NCBI RefSeq assembly: GCF_018449635.1
Contig: NZ_JAAVUV010000005.1
Location: 457,175-521,174 of the forward strand
Reading direction: 5' to 3'
DNA: 64,000 nt
Source of the DNA: Caballeronia sp. dw_276
Lineage (GTDB): Bacteria > Pseudomonadota > Gammaproteobacteria > Burkholderiales > Burkholderiaceae
A program made the position numbers and the translations under genes. The notes beneath the pieces were generated by a model. That model saw only the letters and a list, made by a program, of their open reading frames with translations. It was not told the origin of the DNA and searched no databases. This document shows, piece by piece, positions 9,506-18,132 of this stretch; the first letter of the stretch is position 1; the number at the start of each line of letters is the position of its first letter.

Positions 9506-9931
9506 TCAGTCTTTATCAGGCTCGGCGGGAAGTACGGCGCGCACTTGCTGCGCCACACGGCCGTTGGCGAGCGCGATCTCCGGGCTCGCTTGGAGCATCG
9601 GCAGATAGTGAACGTCGAAGGCGGCGTTGCGATCTTTGGCCCCGAACATCGATGCCACCGCGTGCGCCATGTCAATGCGTCCATCGGGCGTGGCGTCCGG
9701 GTCGTCAATCACGTCGTCGAGCGCCGCGATCAGCGTCGAGAGCGGCCCGAGCCATTTGAACGCGCTGCCGTTGATCACGATCTGCAGGAACTCGGCGGGC
9801 GATACCGCGCCGAACTCGGCTTCGTGCCGGGCGCGCAATTCATCGAGAAGACTGCGGTGCAGCGCCAGTAGCGGATGGCGCACATCCTTTAGGAAAGCAG
9901 TCGCAACGGCGTCGGTCATTCTGGCGGTCAT
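9506..9931 (-). CDS. Conserved-looking hypothetical protein
   Basis: 141 residues, not recognised. The protein is predicted soluble, mostly helical and acidic, with no signal peptide. It contains 'KDVRHPLLALHRSLLDEL' near the N-terminus, 'NGSAFKWLGPLSTLIAALD' in the middle and a run of Asp residues around 70-80 ('DDVIDDPDATPDG'). The ATG at 9931 has GGAA nine bases upstream; a second ATG four codons in has no ribosome site. It runs the same way as the EAL gene upstream (37 bp gap) and may be cotranscribed with it. Base composition matches the neighbours. Confidence 0.72.
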   Translation of the reverse strand: MTARMTDAVATAFLKDVRHPLLALHRSLLDELRARHEAEFGAVSPAEFLQIVINGSAFKWLGPLSTLIAALDDVIDDPDATPDGRIDMAHAVASMFGAKDRNAAFDVHYLPMLQASPEIALANGRVAQQVRAVLPAEPDKD

Positions 9932-9967
9932 GGGCGGGTTCCGAAATATAAGTTCGATGCCCGAAGC

Positions 9968-10858
9968 CTACACCGTCGCCAGTGTCCGCCCTGCATAGCG
10001 AATAAAATCCGGCGCGGAAAGCGGTTCCGAGAAAAGCCAGCCCTGCCCGAATTGCGCACCGCGCGCGTGCAGGTAACACGCCTGTTCCTCACGCTCGATG
10101 CCCTCGGCCACGACCTGCACGCCGAGCGTTTGCGCCATATCCACGATATGCGACGCCACGCTGCTGGACGCCGCGTCCTGACCGACGGTATCGACGAAAG
10201 ACTTGTCGATCTTCAGCGCATCGACCTGGAAATTCTGCAAGTGCGAAAGACTCGAATACCCCGTTCCGAAGTCATCGATATAAACCGGATGTCCGGCATC
10301 GCGAAACGCCTGGATGACTTCCTTCGCGGCATCGGCGTCGAGGAAACAACGCTCGGTGGCCTCGATCCGGATCTGTTGCGGCGAAATGCCCGCCTCGGCC
10401 AGCGCCGGGGTCAGACGATCGAGAAAGCGCCGCGTGACGAGGTCGGGCGCGCTCAGGTTGATCGATACATACATCTCGCTGTACCGCTGCAAGAACTCGC
10501 CAAGTTCGAACAAGATGGTATCGAACACCTGGTCGGTGATCGCCTGGATCAGCCCGCGATTTTCAGCCAGCGGAATGAAGTGATCGGGACGCACGATGCG
10601 GTTGTTCTGCTTCCACCTGACGAGCGCTTCGGCACCGATGCATTGCCGCGTGTCGAGATCGACGATCGGCTGATACGCGACGATGAACTGATGGCGGCGC
10701 ACGGCGTCGCTGAGCTGCCCGAGCGGCGAGAGGCGCCGGACCATCAAGAGGCCGAGCCATGCGGAAACAGCGAGGCCGCCCGCGAGTCCCGCGAACAGCC
10801 AGTTCCAGGGACGAGCGCGCGAACGGGCGGTGCCGGCGAAATTGAAGGTGTTCATCAT
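9968..10858 (-). CDS. EAL-domain cyclic-di-GMP phosphodiesterase, short membrane-anchored form
   Basis: 296 residues. One membrane segment lies at about residues 19-41, followed by an EAL domain from about 55 on. The metal- and catalysis-related residues look intact: Glu of 'GAEALVRW', Asn of 'SINLSAPDL', Glu of 'IEATERC', the Asp pair of 'YIDDFGTGYSSL', Lys of 'LKIDKSF', Glu of 'VVAEGIE' and Gln of 'GAQFGQGWLFSEP'. It should therefore hydrolyse c-di-GMP at the inner membrane. Related Burkholderia proteins of the CSS-motif class have a periplasmic sensor between two membrane helices; this copy starts at what looks like the second helix ('MVRRLSPLGQLSDAVRR'). It starts with two tandem ATGs, 10858 and 10855. 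Confidence 0.88.
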   Translation of the reverse strand: MMNTFNFAGTARSRARPWNWLFAGLAGGLAVSAWLGLLMVRRLSPLGQLSDAVRRHQFIVAYQPIVDLDTRQCIGAEALVRWKQNNRIVRPDHFIPLAENRGLIQAITDQVFDTILFELGEFLQRYSEMYVSINLSAPDLVTRRFLDRLTPALAEAGISPQQIRIEATERCFLDADAAKEVIQAFRDAGHPVYIDDFGTGYSSLSHLQNFQVDALKIDKSFVDTVGQDAASSSVASHIVDMAQTLGVQVVAEGIEREEQACYLHARGAQFGQGWLFSEPLSAPDFIRYAGRTLATV

Positions 10859-11243
10859 GCGTGAGTCTTCATGTCCGTCATGCCTCTTGTGTGCCTCTTA
10901 TGGTTTTCGACGCAAGTTACGCCGCGTGATTCTTATTGGCATTGCCGGATGAAACAGTTTTGTTCACTGTGCACGGGCGCGACATGCTGGTCTCATCTGG
11001 CGCTCCTGTGGCACGTCCGCGCGCACCCAAGCGACCCAGTGTAGCGGTCGCGCATGCATCGCTTCAATGCTTCCGCGCTGACGAAATGCCCCCATTGGTG
11101 GGCTGGCGCACGCCGGTTCGATACTTTTGCGGCACATGTGTGCAGGCGTCTGGCAAATGGCGGATAAGGCCGGGAGTCGTGAGAAAATCAGGCACGCTTT
11201 GAATCTTTCCCACTTCGTCACGCTCGACTCAAGGAGGCACTCA
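10859..11243. other. Divergent intergenic region, 385 bp
   Basis: Between the EAL gene (minus) and the acetyltransferase (plus). It must hold both promoters. Short open frames exist on both strands, but none has a ribosome site or protein-like composition. I do not recognise an operator, an RNA or a remnant of the missing EAL sensor domain here. Confidence 0.5.
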
Positions 11244-11795
11244 ATGGCACTGGACGATGCCCGCGCATTCACCATCCGCGACGCAGCTGCGGCCGACTTC
11301 GACGCGATCGCGCGCATCTACGCGCATTACGTGCTGCATGCGCTTGCCACGTTCGAGGAAACGCCGCCCAATGCAGATGAGATGCGTGCGCGGCATGCAT
11401 CGATCACGAGTGCGGGCTTGCCCTATCTGGTGGCGCAACAACAGGGTGAAGTGGTCGGTTATGCGTATGCGACGGCGTACCGGCCGCGCTCGGGCTACCG
11501 GCATACCATCGAGGATTCGGTTTACATCGCCGATGGTCACAGTGGCCGCGGACTTGGTCTCGCGCTCATGACTGCCCTGATCGAGCGATGCGAAGCCGGC
11601 CCGTGGCGGCAGATGGTTGCGGTGGTGGCCATGGCCGGCAGCGGCAACCCGGGCTCGATCGCGCTGCACGAGCGGCTAGGCTTTGAACATGTCGGCGTAC
11701 TGCGCAAGGCCGGCTACAAACACGGCCAATGGGTCGATACCGTGCTCATGCAGCGTCCGTTGGGCGAAGACAAACCCTTGCTTCCCCCAAGATAA
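11244..11795 (+). CDS. GNAT N-acetyltransferase, phosphinothricin acetyltransferase-like
   Basis: 183 residues. The start is fixed by AAGGAGG at 11231-11237, just before ATG 11244. The GNAT fold follows the Pat/YwnH pattern: 'TIRDAAAADFDAIARIYAHYV' at the N-terminus, 'TFEETPPNADEM', the acetyl-CoA loop 'DGHSGRGLGLALM' and the C-terminal 'GSIALHERLGFEHVGVLRKAGYK'. Members acetylate phosphinothricin, methionine sulfoximine/sulfone or related amino acids; the natural substrate cannot be read from sequence. It is the first of four plus-strand genes, with YigZ 63 bp downstream. Confidence 0.88.
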   Translation: MALDDARAFTIRDAAAADFDAIARIYAHYVLHALATFEETPPNADEMRARHASITSAGLPYLVAQQQGEVVGYAYATAYRPRSGYRHTIEDSVYIADGHSGRGLGLALMTALIERCEAGPWRQMVAVVAMAGSGNPGSIALHERLGFEHVGVLRKAGYKHGQWVDTVLMQRPLGEDKPLLPPR

Positions 11796-11858
11796 ACCCG
11801 GGATTCGCCGTTCCACACGGCGTCGTCCGCAATCGCATTTTCCCCGTCAGAGTTTTAT

Positions 11859-12452
11859 TTGCCCACGTACACCCTCGCCGCCGCCGTTACCGCTGAAATC
11901 GATATCCGCAAGAGCCGTTTCATTGCGCTGGCGCTGCCGGTCGCCGATCGCGCGGCCGCAATGGTCGAACTCGATGCGCTGCGCGCCCGGCATCCCGCTG
12001 CCACGCACGTTTGCTGGGCGTTGCTGGCGGGCGGCGAATCGGGCATGTCCGACGACGGCGAGCCCTCCGGCACCGCCGGCCGACCGATCCTCGAAGTCCT
12101 GCGCCACCATGAGGTGGACGGCGTGCTGGCGGCCGTCGTGCGCTACTACGGCGGCGTCAAGCTCGGCGCGGGCGGACTCGTGCGCGCATACACGGACGCC
12201 ATCGCGACGGCGATGCAGCTCGCCGAGCGCATCGAACGCGTGGCGCTCGGGCTGCTTGATGTAGAAGTCGATTACGCCGATGAAGCCCGCGTTCGCCGAT
12301 GGGTCGAACAGGAAGGCCACGCGCTCGCCGAACCTGCGTACGGCATGACGGTAAGCCTGTCCATACAGATGCCTCTTGCCGTGCTCGATGCCGCCGCCGA
12401 CGCCATCCGCGACCTGACGCACGGGCGCGCGGTCATCGCGAAAAAATCGTGA
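11859..12452 (+). CDS. yigZ: YigZ/IMPACT family protein (UPF0029)
   Basis: 197 residues. The UPF0029 domain is clear from 'EIDIRKSRFIA', the signature 'DDGEPSGTAGRPILEVL' at about residues 65-82, and 'VVRYYGGVKLGAGGLVRAY'. The C-terminal alpha/beta domain (about 130-190) has the expected 'DVEVDYADEARV' start. The only reasonable start is TTG at 11859, because the family begins within a few residues of 'YTLAAAVTAEI'. The biochemical role of bacterial YigZ is not settled. It overlaps the upstream alternative start of the ferredoxin gene (GTG 12449), suggesting cotranscription. Confidence 0.88.
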   Translation: MPTYTLAAAVTAEIDIRKSRFIALALPVADRAAAMVELDALRARHPAATHVCWALLAGGESGMSDDGEPSGTAGRPILEVLRHHEVDGVLAAVVRYYGGVKLGAGGLVRAYTDAIATAMQLAERIERVALGLLDVEVDYADEARVRRWVEQEGHALAEPAYGMTVSLSIQMPLAVLDAAADAIRDLTHGRAVIAKKS

Positions 12453-12460
12453 AAGCCGCC

Positions 12461-12793
12461 ATGATCCCGCGAACGTTCACGATCACCCTTTTGCCGTCGA
12501 GCCGCACTTTCCCGTCGAGCGGCGAGACGACCATTCTGGAAGCTGCGGCCCTCGCCGGCTTGCGCTTATCGAGTTCCTGTCGCAATGGGACGTGCCGGGC
12601 GTGCTTGTGCCAAATGAAAGACGGCACGGTGCGCTACAAGATCGAATGGCCAGGTTTGACAGCCGAAGAAAAAGCCGAAGGCTGGATTCTCCCTTGCGTG
12701 GCGCTGCCGCTCTCAAATGTAAAAATTGAAGCGGATTTCGAGGCAATTCTTCCTGCCGCCGAGGCAAGACCCGGCCGCGGACGCGGTTTCTGA
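12461..12793 (+). CDS. 2Fe-2S ferredoxin-type protein
   Basis: 110 residues. A single plant-type ferredoxin domain with ligands in 'CRNGTCRACLC' (C-x4-C-x2-C) and a fourth Cys in 'GWILPCVALP', the standard arrangement for a [2Fe-2S] cluster. The start is ATG 12461; an in-frame GTG at 12449 would overlap the stop of yigZ and add four residues. No reductase domain is attached, so this is a free electron carrier. The related small ferredoxins of Burkholderia have no settled partner. A GRGRG tail follows the domain. Confidence 0.86.
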   Translation: MIPRTFTITLLPSSRTFPSSGETTILEAAALAGLRLSSSCRNGTCRACLCQMKDGTVRYKIEWPGLTAEEKAEGWILPCVALPLSNVKIEADFEAILPAAEARPGRGRGF

Positions 12794-12981
12794 GACGGCT
12801 GACGAGCAGCTTGCGATTACCCGGGTAATCCGGGATTGTTGTCTCTTATCAATAACCTACGATGTCGTTCCCGGCCGCCGCGAAGCGTCGGATTGTTGAG
12901 GCGCCTGCAATGGAGGCCTCGAAAAGTGTACAATTGCATTTCGTTTAATTTTCTGGCAGGGCCAGAACAACTGAGAACTCA

Positions 12982-13194
12982 ATGACTAAAGTATTGTTGA
13001 AAGAGAACGAGCCTTTCGACGTCGCCATGCGCCGTTTTCGTCGCACCGTCGAACGTACCGGCCTGATTCAGGAACTGAAGTCGCGTATGGCTTATGAAAA
13101 GCCGACCACCGAGCGCAAGCGCAAGAAAGCTGCTGCCGTTGCTCGTCTGCGCAAGCAAATCCGCCGCGCCCAGTTGCCGAAGAAATTCTATTGA
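12982..13194 (+). CDS. rpsU: 30S ribosomal protein bS21
   Basis: 70 residues, exact family length. The sequence is strongly basic and collinear with bS21: '[18 protein letters not shown]', '[20 protein letters not shown]' and the terminal 'QLPKKFY'. It is a small-subunit protein that helps 30S engage the mRNA Shine-Dalgarno region. The ATG is at 12982. Burkholderia genomes often carry more than one rpsU copy; this one stands apart from the primase/sigma-factor operon that carries it in E. coli. Confidence 0.96.
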   Translation: MTKVLLKENEPFDVAMRRFRRTVERTGLIQELKSRMAYEKPTTERKRKKAAAVARLRKQIRRAQLPKKFY

Positions 13195-13195
13195 A

Positions 13196-13228
13196 GTAGT
13201 TGTATGGCTCACGGGCCATGCGAACTAC
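13196..13228 (+). terminator. Hairpin just behind rpsU
   Basis: GTAGTT at 13196-13201 pairs with AACTAC at 13223-13228, and ATGGC/GCCAT pairs inside, forming an interrupted stem that begins at the rpsU stop. There is no U-tract after it, so it may be an mRNA-end or regulatory hairpin rather than a simple intrinsic terminator. Confidence 0.4.
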
Positions 13229-13449
13229 GCGTTGCCCTGATGCAATCCGCTCGGGCATCCGCCTGGTGACGAAGCGAAGCGAGTCGCCCTAAAAGTCGCG
13301 CATTGGTGGGTTGTGGTTATCGCCTGCACCGACGGCCGCGCAAATCCAGAAGTTGACAGCCTGCACAATGTGTTCATCGTGCGGGCATTTGGCGTTGGTT
13401 CAGCAGATGCATGATACGAAAGCAACACCGATCTCTTGGAGAATGCCGT

Positions 13450-13488
13450 AAACGCATAAAGCCCGGATAGACCGGGCTTTATGCGTTT
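13450..13488. terminator. Bidirectional terminator, perfect 17-bp inverted repeat
   Basis: AAACGCATAAAGCCCGG at 13450-13466 is repeated perfectly in reverse at 13472-13488 around a five-base loop (ATAGA). On the minus strand it lies 8 bp downstream of the tRNA-fMet and ends in a T-rich tail; on the plus strand it can stop transcription arriving from rpsU. Confidence 0.85.
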
Positions 13489-13495
13489 GAATCTT

Positions 13496-13572
<77 letters not shown>

Positions 13573-13650
13573 AAAAAGATTATAGCGGGATGGGCATGTG
13601 CGGTCAAACGTATTCGACGAATATTGCAACTCAATGAAGCGGCGTTGAAT

Positions 13651-15183
13651 CTACCGTGTCGATGCAGGCTTCGGCGCCGGATATGCATCGACACCATTAC
13701 GCGTGGCTTCGACGCATCGGCGATGCTCTCTCGACAAGCGCTTAAGCAACGGCAGCAACACAACCGCGACAGCCGCCCCGCCTGCTGCAACCCAGCCGAG
13801 CCCAAAGAAGAGCGATGTATAAAGCGGCAGCGATTGCAGCGGACCGAGATCGCCCGATGGCATGCGCGCCAGGTTGGCAACCACGCTGCCAAGATATTGC
13901 GACACGCCGGTTGCGACATAGTAAGCGCCCATCATGAAACCGCTCATGCGCACAGGTACGTAGTGCGCGATCATCGCGAGGCCCAGGCCCGACACCAGCA
14001 ATTCCCCGAGCGAATATAGCCCGTAACCGCCGACCATGAACCACGATGACACGCGGCCATCGACTGCATATCGGCCGCTGAATGCGAACACGAAAAAGCC
14101 CAATGCCACGACCATGAAACCCAGCGCGTACTTTGCGGCGATCGGCAGATCGATGCCCTTGTTTGCAAGGCGCGTGTAGCCAATTGCGAGGAACGGGCTC
14201 AGCAGCATGATCCAGATTGGATTGAGCGCCTGGAATTGCGCCGCGCTCCACGAGAACAACGTCACGTTGAACAGCGTGAACGATGGATCTACGTTGCGAA
14301 GCGCGAACAAAGTGAGTGACGTCGACATCTGCTGATAGAAGATGAAGAACAAGATAACCTGCAACGTCAGGATCAACGCGGCAAGCAAACCCGCGCGTTC
14401 GCTGCGGTCGCATTTCAGCAGCATCCAGCCGAAGATCACGAGAACGGCGGCGCCCGCCGCATACACGCAGATGGCCGCAACATGTTCGTTTTGCAGCACG
14501 AACACGGTAGCCACGCCAAGCGCCACGGCACCCGCCACGACTGCGGCGAAGTGGCGCCATTGCATGGGTTTGTCGTCGGGGGCGGAGCCAATGCGCGCCA
14601 CCGTGTTGCGCATGATCGCGAAGTTGATCAGGCCCAGCACCATGCCCGCGAAACATACGGCGAACGCGACGTGCCAGCCCCAATGATCCTTGATCCAGGG
14701 TGTGGCGAGCATCGACATGGTCGAACCGATATTGACCGACATGTAGTAGATGGTGAACGCGCTGTCGAGGCGCGCGTCGTCGCCTTCGTAAATGCGCCGC
14801 ACGAGGTTCGCCGCGTTCGCCTTGAACAGGCCGTTGCCGACCACGATCACGCCGAGCGCCGCATACATATAACCAAGCGATTCGAACGGGATCGCGAGCA
14901 TCAGGTAACCCGATGCCAGCACGCATGCGCCGAAGATCATCGTGCGCCGTGCACCGAGGATCTTGTCGCCAATCCAGCCACCGATGGCCGGCGCCGAGAA
15001 CACCAGCGCGGTAAATGCGCCCCATGTGAGGTTGGCATGTTCATCGGTGAAACCAAGCTTGTCGATCATGAACAGAACGAGCAACGCGGCCATGCCGTAA
15101 TAGCCGAAACGCTCCCACATCTCGATCAGGAAAACGGTCGTAAACGAGCGCGTCTGCGACGTGCCGGACGAGTGTGAAGTCAT
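13651..15183 (-). CDS. POT/PTR family proton-dependent oligopeptide transporter
   Basis: 510 residues with about 14 membrane segments. It is a proton-coupled di/tripeptide symporter of the DtpA-D class. The N-terminus has 'EMWERFGYYGMAALLVLFM', equivalent to the E-x-x-E-R-F-x-Y-Y motif that couples proton and peptide. 'GGWIGDKILGARRTM' follows TM2 and the PTR2 signature 'TIYYMSVNIGSTM' is present. The C-terminal tail is basic. It stands alone on the minus strand, 78 bp before the tRNA-fMet. Which peptides it takes is not readable from the sequence. Confidence 0.92.
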   Translation of the reverse strand: MTSHSSGTSQTRSFTTVFLIEMWERFGYYGMAALLVLFMIDKLGFTDEHANLTWGAFTALVFSAPAIGGWIGDKILGARRTMIFGACVLASGYLMLAIPFESLGYMYAALGVIVVGNGLFKANAANLVRRIYEGDDARLDSAFTIYYMSVNIGSTMSMLATPWIKDHWGWHVAFAVCFAGMVLGLINFAIMRNTVARIGSAPDDKPMQWRHFAAVVAGAVALGVATVFVLQNEHVAAICVYAAGAAVLVIFGWMLLKCDRSERAGLLAALILTLQVILFFIFYQQMSTSLTLFALRNVDPSFTLFNVTLFSWSAAQFQALNPIWIMLLSPFLAIGYTRLANKGIDLPIAAKYALGFMVVALGFFVFAFSGRYAVDGRVSSWFMVGGYGLYSLGELLVSGLGLAMIAHYVPVRMSGFMMGAYYVATGVSQYLGSVVANLARMPSGDLGPLQSLPLYTSLFFGLGWVAAGGAAVAVVLLPLLKRLSREHRRCVEATRNGVDAYPAPKPASTR

Positions 15184-15508
15184 GGTAAATCTCGATTAAG
15201 GTTTAATACCGCTACGTGTGGACTGAAAACTAAAGGGCATGTTTCAACCGGACTCGTTAATGCAGGAGTCCGACATATGACGAGCGGCGATTATCCCAGT
15301 GCGATCGGTAAATGTGTCGCAAAGCCTTGCACATACAGCGTTCAACTTTTTGAGACGACGACTGAAATGCAATTCGATTGACCATCGTCAATATGTCGTG
15401 CAGTCGGAAGGCGTCGTTGCACTGTTTTGCCAAATGGCGTGAGCGCTGTTGAGGTTTAAAACTCGTGATAACTTTCTTGTTCGACTTCATTCACTGGACT
15501 GCAATCAC
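15184..15508. other. Divergent intergenic region, 325 bp
   Basis: Between the POT transporter (minus) and the SDR gene (plus). It is noticeably A+T-richer than the genes and must hold both promoters. A 34-codon frame at 15277-15381 has an AGGAG ten bases upstream, but nothing else supports it. I see no repeat or RNA structure. Confidence 0.45.
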
Positions 15509-16240
15509 ATGAACACCATCAAGGCGATTCTCACCGGGCATACACGCGGTCTTGGCGCCGCGCTCGCCGATAATCTGATCGCGCGCGGCATTGCCGTGCT
15601 CGGGATTTCGCGCAATCGCAGCGCGGTGCAAGCGTCGGATTTATTGCAGGAAGTGGAACTCGATCTCGCCGATACATCCAAGCTCGAAACGTGGATTGCA
15701 ACGGGCGCATTGAAGCGCTTCGTCGATGGCGCGCATACCGTGGTGTTGATCAACAACGCGGGCATGTTGCAGCCGGTCGGTCCTTTGGAAGGGCAGGATG
15801 TGGGCGCGATCGGCCGTTCAGTGAGCGTGAATGTGGCCGCGCCGTTGATGTTATCGGCTGCGGTGGCTGCATCGGGCGCGAACGTGCCGGACCGCCGGAT
15901 CGTGCATATTTCAAGCGGCGCCGCGCGCAATGCGTACCCCGGCTGGAGCATCTATTGCGCAACGAAAGCAGCGCTGGATCACCACGCGCGGGCCGTCACG
16001 CTGGATAACAACCGTGCGTTGCGCATTGGCAGCGTGGCGCCGGGGGTTATCGATACAGACATGCAAGCCGAGATTCGCGGCACGGGTCTCGATGCGTTTC
16101 CGCTGCGAGAAAAATTCGATGAACTCAAGCGCAGCGGCCAGCTTGCCACCCCCGCCGAAGCGGCGCGCAAAGTGCTCGACTATGCGTTGAGCGACGCGTT
16201 CGGCGAAACACCCGTGACGGACGTGCGTGAATTGGCGTGA
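15509..16240 (+). CDS. Short-chain dehydrogenase/reductase
   Basis: 243 residues. Classical SDR: the cofactor motif 'TGHTRGLGAAL' (TGxxxGxG) at residues 8-18, 'LINNAGML' (NNAG) near 85, Ser of 'RIVHISSGAARN', and Tyr/Lys of 'YCATKAALD' (YxxxK) near 150. The basic residue after the glycine motif ('SRNRSA') suggests NADP(H). It resembles YciK/benzil-reductase-like SDRs ('ARAVTLDNNRALRIGSVAPGVIDTDMQ'). Start ATG 15509. The last 61 bp overlap the 3' end of the converging RNase H gene. Confidence 0.88.
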   Translation: MNTIKAILTGHTRGLGAALADNLIARGIAVLGISRNRSAVQASDLLQEVELDLADTSKLETWIATGALKRFVDGAHTVVLINNAGMLQPVGPLEGQDVGAIGRSVSVNVAAPLMLSAAVAASGANVPDRRIVHISSGAARNAYPGWSIYCATKAALDHHARAVTLDNNRALRIGSVAPGVIDTDMQAEIRGTGLDAFPLREKFDELKRSGQLATPAEAARKVLDYALSDAFGETPVTDVRELA

Positions 16241-16902
16241 TCCTCGCGGATGGCGCTTTGCGACAACGCATCGGCGGCTGTGTTGCGGTGGCGTGGGATC
16301 CACTGGAAATGTACATCGGCGAGTTGCGAGATCAACTCACGCGCTTGCGTTGCGTACGAAATGAGCGCGGGCGCGCTGTTCGCGGCATCGCGTAAAACGT
16401 CTTCTATGACGACCTGACTGTCACCGTGGATCACAAGCTTTTCAGGCGCCGGCCGCTGCGATAACGCCGCCTCCAGCACCGCGATCAGCGCCAGATATTC
16501 GGCTTTGCAACTATCACCGTGGCCGGCAATCGCGCTGATTTTCACGACCTCGCCGTCCGGACTTTCGAGCAATCCGCCAATGCCTATCTTTCCCGGATTC
16601 GGATGCGCGGAGCCATCGAACCATGCGTGCCACGCGATGGCATCGCGATTCGACGGTTTCAGGTTTCGTGCGGCGCGCGCGGCTTCGCGATCTTCACGCC
16701 GGCGCTGCGCGGCTCGAAGCGCCGCCGCCTTTTCCAGACGCCGCGCGTTGACAAGATCCGCGAGCGACGCTGCGCCAGCCGCCTTTTCCAGCGTCTGCGT
16801 CAACGCGGCGTGCGCGGAAAGCGCCGTGAGCTTCGTCAACCGCCGGCTGATCGCGCGCTCGCGTTTATAGGCAATCTGGAATAGCTCGTCGAACTCGAAC
16901 AT
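16180..16902 (-). CDS. RNase HI-like protein with basic N-terminal extension
   Basis: 240 residues. Residues about 90-215 form an RNase H domain with all four acidic positions: Asp of 'WFDGSAHPNPGKIG', Glu of 'SCKAEYLALI', Asp of 'VIHGDSQVVIE' and Asp of 'RHRNTAADALS'. It should be able to cut RNA in RNA:DNA hybrids. The first about 85 residues are helical, rich in Arg and Ala ('RRLEKAAALRAAQRRRED'), and lack the hybrid-binding domain motif of RNases HI from eukaryotes. This type is distinct from housekeeping rnhA. Its 3' end overlaps the converging SDR gene by 61 bp, in different frames. Confidence 0.85.
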   Translation of the reverse strand: MFEFDELFQIAYKRERAISRRLTKLTALSAHAALTQTLEKAAGAASLADLVNARRLEKAAALRAAQRRREDREAARAARNLKPSNRDAIAWHAWFDGSAHPNPGKIGIGGLLESPDGEVVKISAIAGHGDSCKAEYLALIAVLEAALSQRPAPEKLVIHGDSQVVIEDVLRDAANSAPALISYATQARELISQLADVHFQWIPRHRNTAADALSQSAIREDHANSRTSVTGVSPNASLNA

Positions 16903-16953
16903 GTCGGGGAGAAAAGTGACCGAACGCCGAGCTTAACAATTTTTTCGATTGCC

Positions 16954-18132
16954 CTACCCCGGTGGCGCCGCGATCACGAGGGCAGCACGTCGATTTTCGG
17001 CCCCCGTGACATTCGTTCGAGCACTCAGATTCTCGCCCGGCGTCGCTGTCACAACCCGCGCTTCCACGCTGACTTGCGGGTAGGCGGAGAGCGTATCGGC
17101 GGGATTGAGGGCGAACGAGTCATCGAGCACGACCGTCGCCGGCAATTCACTCGCCGATAAATGCCGCTCGGCGAGCAACGTGTTCGCTGCGCCCTGCGCG
17201 TGCGCGCTCAGGATCACGGTTGCGTCGGGCGTGGTGTGTTCGCCGCCGGCGAACTGCAACGTCACGGTGACCGCGCTCATGCTCAGCGCTTCATCGATAT
17301 TTTTGCGCGCCTGGACCGCGATGGGCGACGCGGCGTCGAGTGTGGCGATCAGCCGTCGCCAATAACTGATCGCGGATGCAAAGCGCCGCGCCTCGAACGC
17401 AGCCGATGCCGCCAGAGCCAACGCTTTCGGATTCGCTGGTTCGATGGCGAGCGCCGCCGCAATCTCCTCGGACGGCCGGCCATCAAGACGGCCTTCGTTT
17501 GCACTCGCGAGGGTATCGGCGAAATCGGCGCGCATCTGGGCGTCGCCCGGGTCGAGCGTGACTGCGCGTGCGTAGGCCGCCGCGGCGTCCGACGGGCGCT
17601 CGAGCACCGCGTACGAGCGCGCCAGGGTGGCCCAGTTGGCGGCATCGCGGGGATCTGGGACGCGGCTTTTCAAACGAAACGCCAGGCGCGACACCATCAT
17701 TTCCACCGACGCCGAACTCATGTCGTGCGATGCGCCGAACGAGTCGTCCAGGTCGAGCGCGGCCGGCTGCCCGAGCTTGAGGTACAACGCGCATGCGGCG
17801 GCCGGAAACAGCGCGATCAGAAGCGCGCTGGTGGCCGCGCGCGTAGCCGTCCCTTGCGGCGACGCACGCATGAGCGACAGCGCGGCGGGCGTGCGGGTAT
17901 CGGCGAGAACGCGCTGTTCGATTTCACTGCGCAACGCGGCGTGCTGACCATCCGACAGCACGCCCGCGAGCCGGTCATGGTCGGCATCGGCGAGTTCCCG
18001 GCGATACAGCGATACGTTCAGCGCGCGGGGTTTGGGTGTATCGGCAGCGGGTTCGCGCTGCATCAGCGGCACGACCGCGCACAATATTGCCGCGATGAGC
18101 ATGGCGGCCGCGATAATCCAGAAAGTGATCAT
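16954..18132 (-). CDS. ccmI: Cytochrome c biogenesis protein CcmI
   Basis: 392 residues. It has two N-terminal membrane helices (about 1-22 and 100-120), a cytoplasmic loop between them, and a periplasmic TPR region ('ANWATLARSYAVLERPSDAAAAYARAV' type repeats from about 165) followed by a beta-rich C-terminal domain (about 265-390). CcmI binds apocytochrome c tails and delivers them to CcmF/H. It is the last gene of the ccm block and shares an ATGA overlap with ccmH (18129-18132). Confidence 0.92.
   Translation of the reverse strand: MITFWIIAAAMLIAAILCAVVPLMQREPAADTPKPRALNVSLYRRELADADHDRLAGVLSDGQHAALRSEIEQRVLADTRTPAALSLMRASPQGTATRAATSALLIALFPAAACALYLKLGQPAALDLDDSFGASHDMSSASVEMMVSRLAFRLKSRVPDPRDAANWATLARSYAVLERPSDAAAAYARAVTLDPGDAQMRADFADTLASANEGRLDGRPSEEIAAALAIEPANPKALALAASAAFEARRFASAISYWRRLIATLDAASPIAVQARKNIDEALSMSAVTVTLQFAGGEHTTPDATVILSAHAQGAANTLLAERHLSASELPATVVLDDSFALNPADTLSAYPQVSVEARVVTATPGENLSARTNVTGAENRRAALVIAAPPG

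Noticed and set aside
10936..11317. Short frames on both strands in the EAL-acetyltransferase gap
   Set aside because: No ribosome site or recognisable protein pattern. They overlap the well-supported start of the acetyltransferase or its ribosome site.
13742..15025. 427-codon minus-strand frame within the POT transporter gene
   Set aside because: Same strand but another frame; Arg/His-rich, no hydrophobic segments, no ribosome site.
15277..15381. 34-codon frame with AGGAG upstream in the POT-SDR gap
   Set aside because: The product has no signal, domain or hydrophobic pattern, and the ribosome site is spaced a little far. Nothing separates it from chance.
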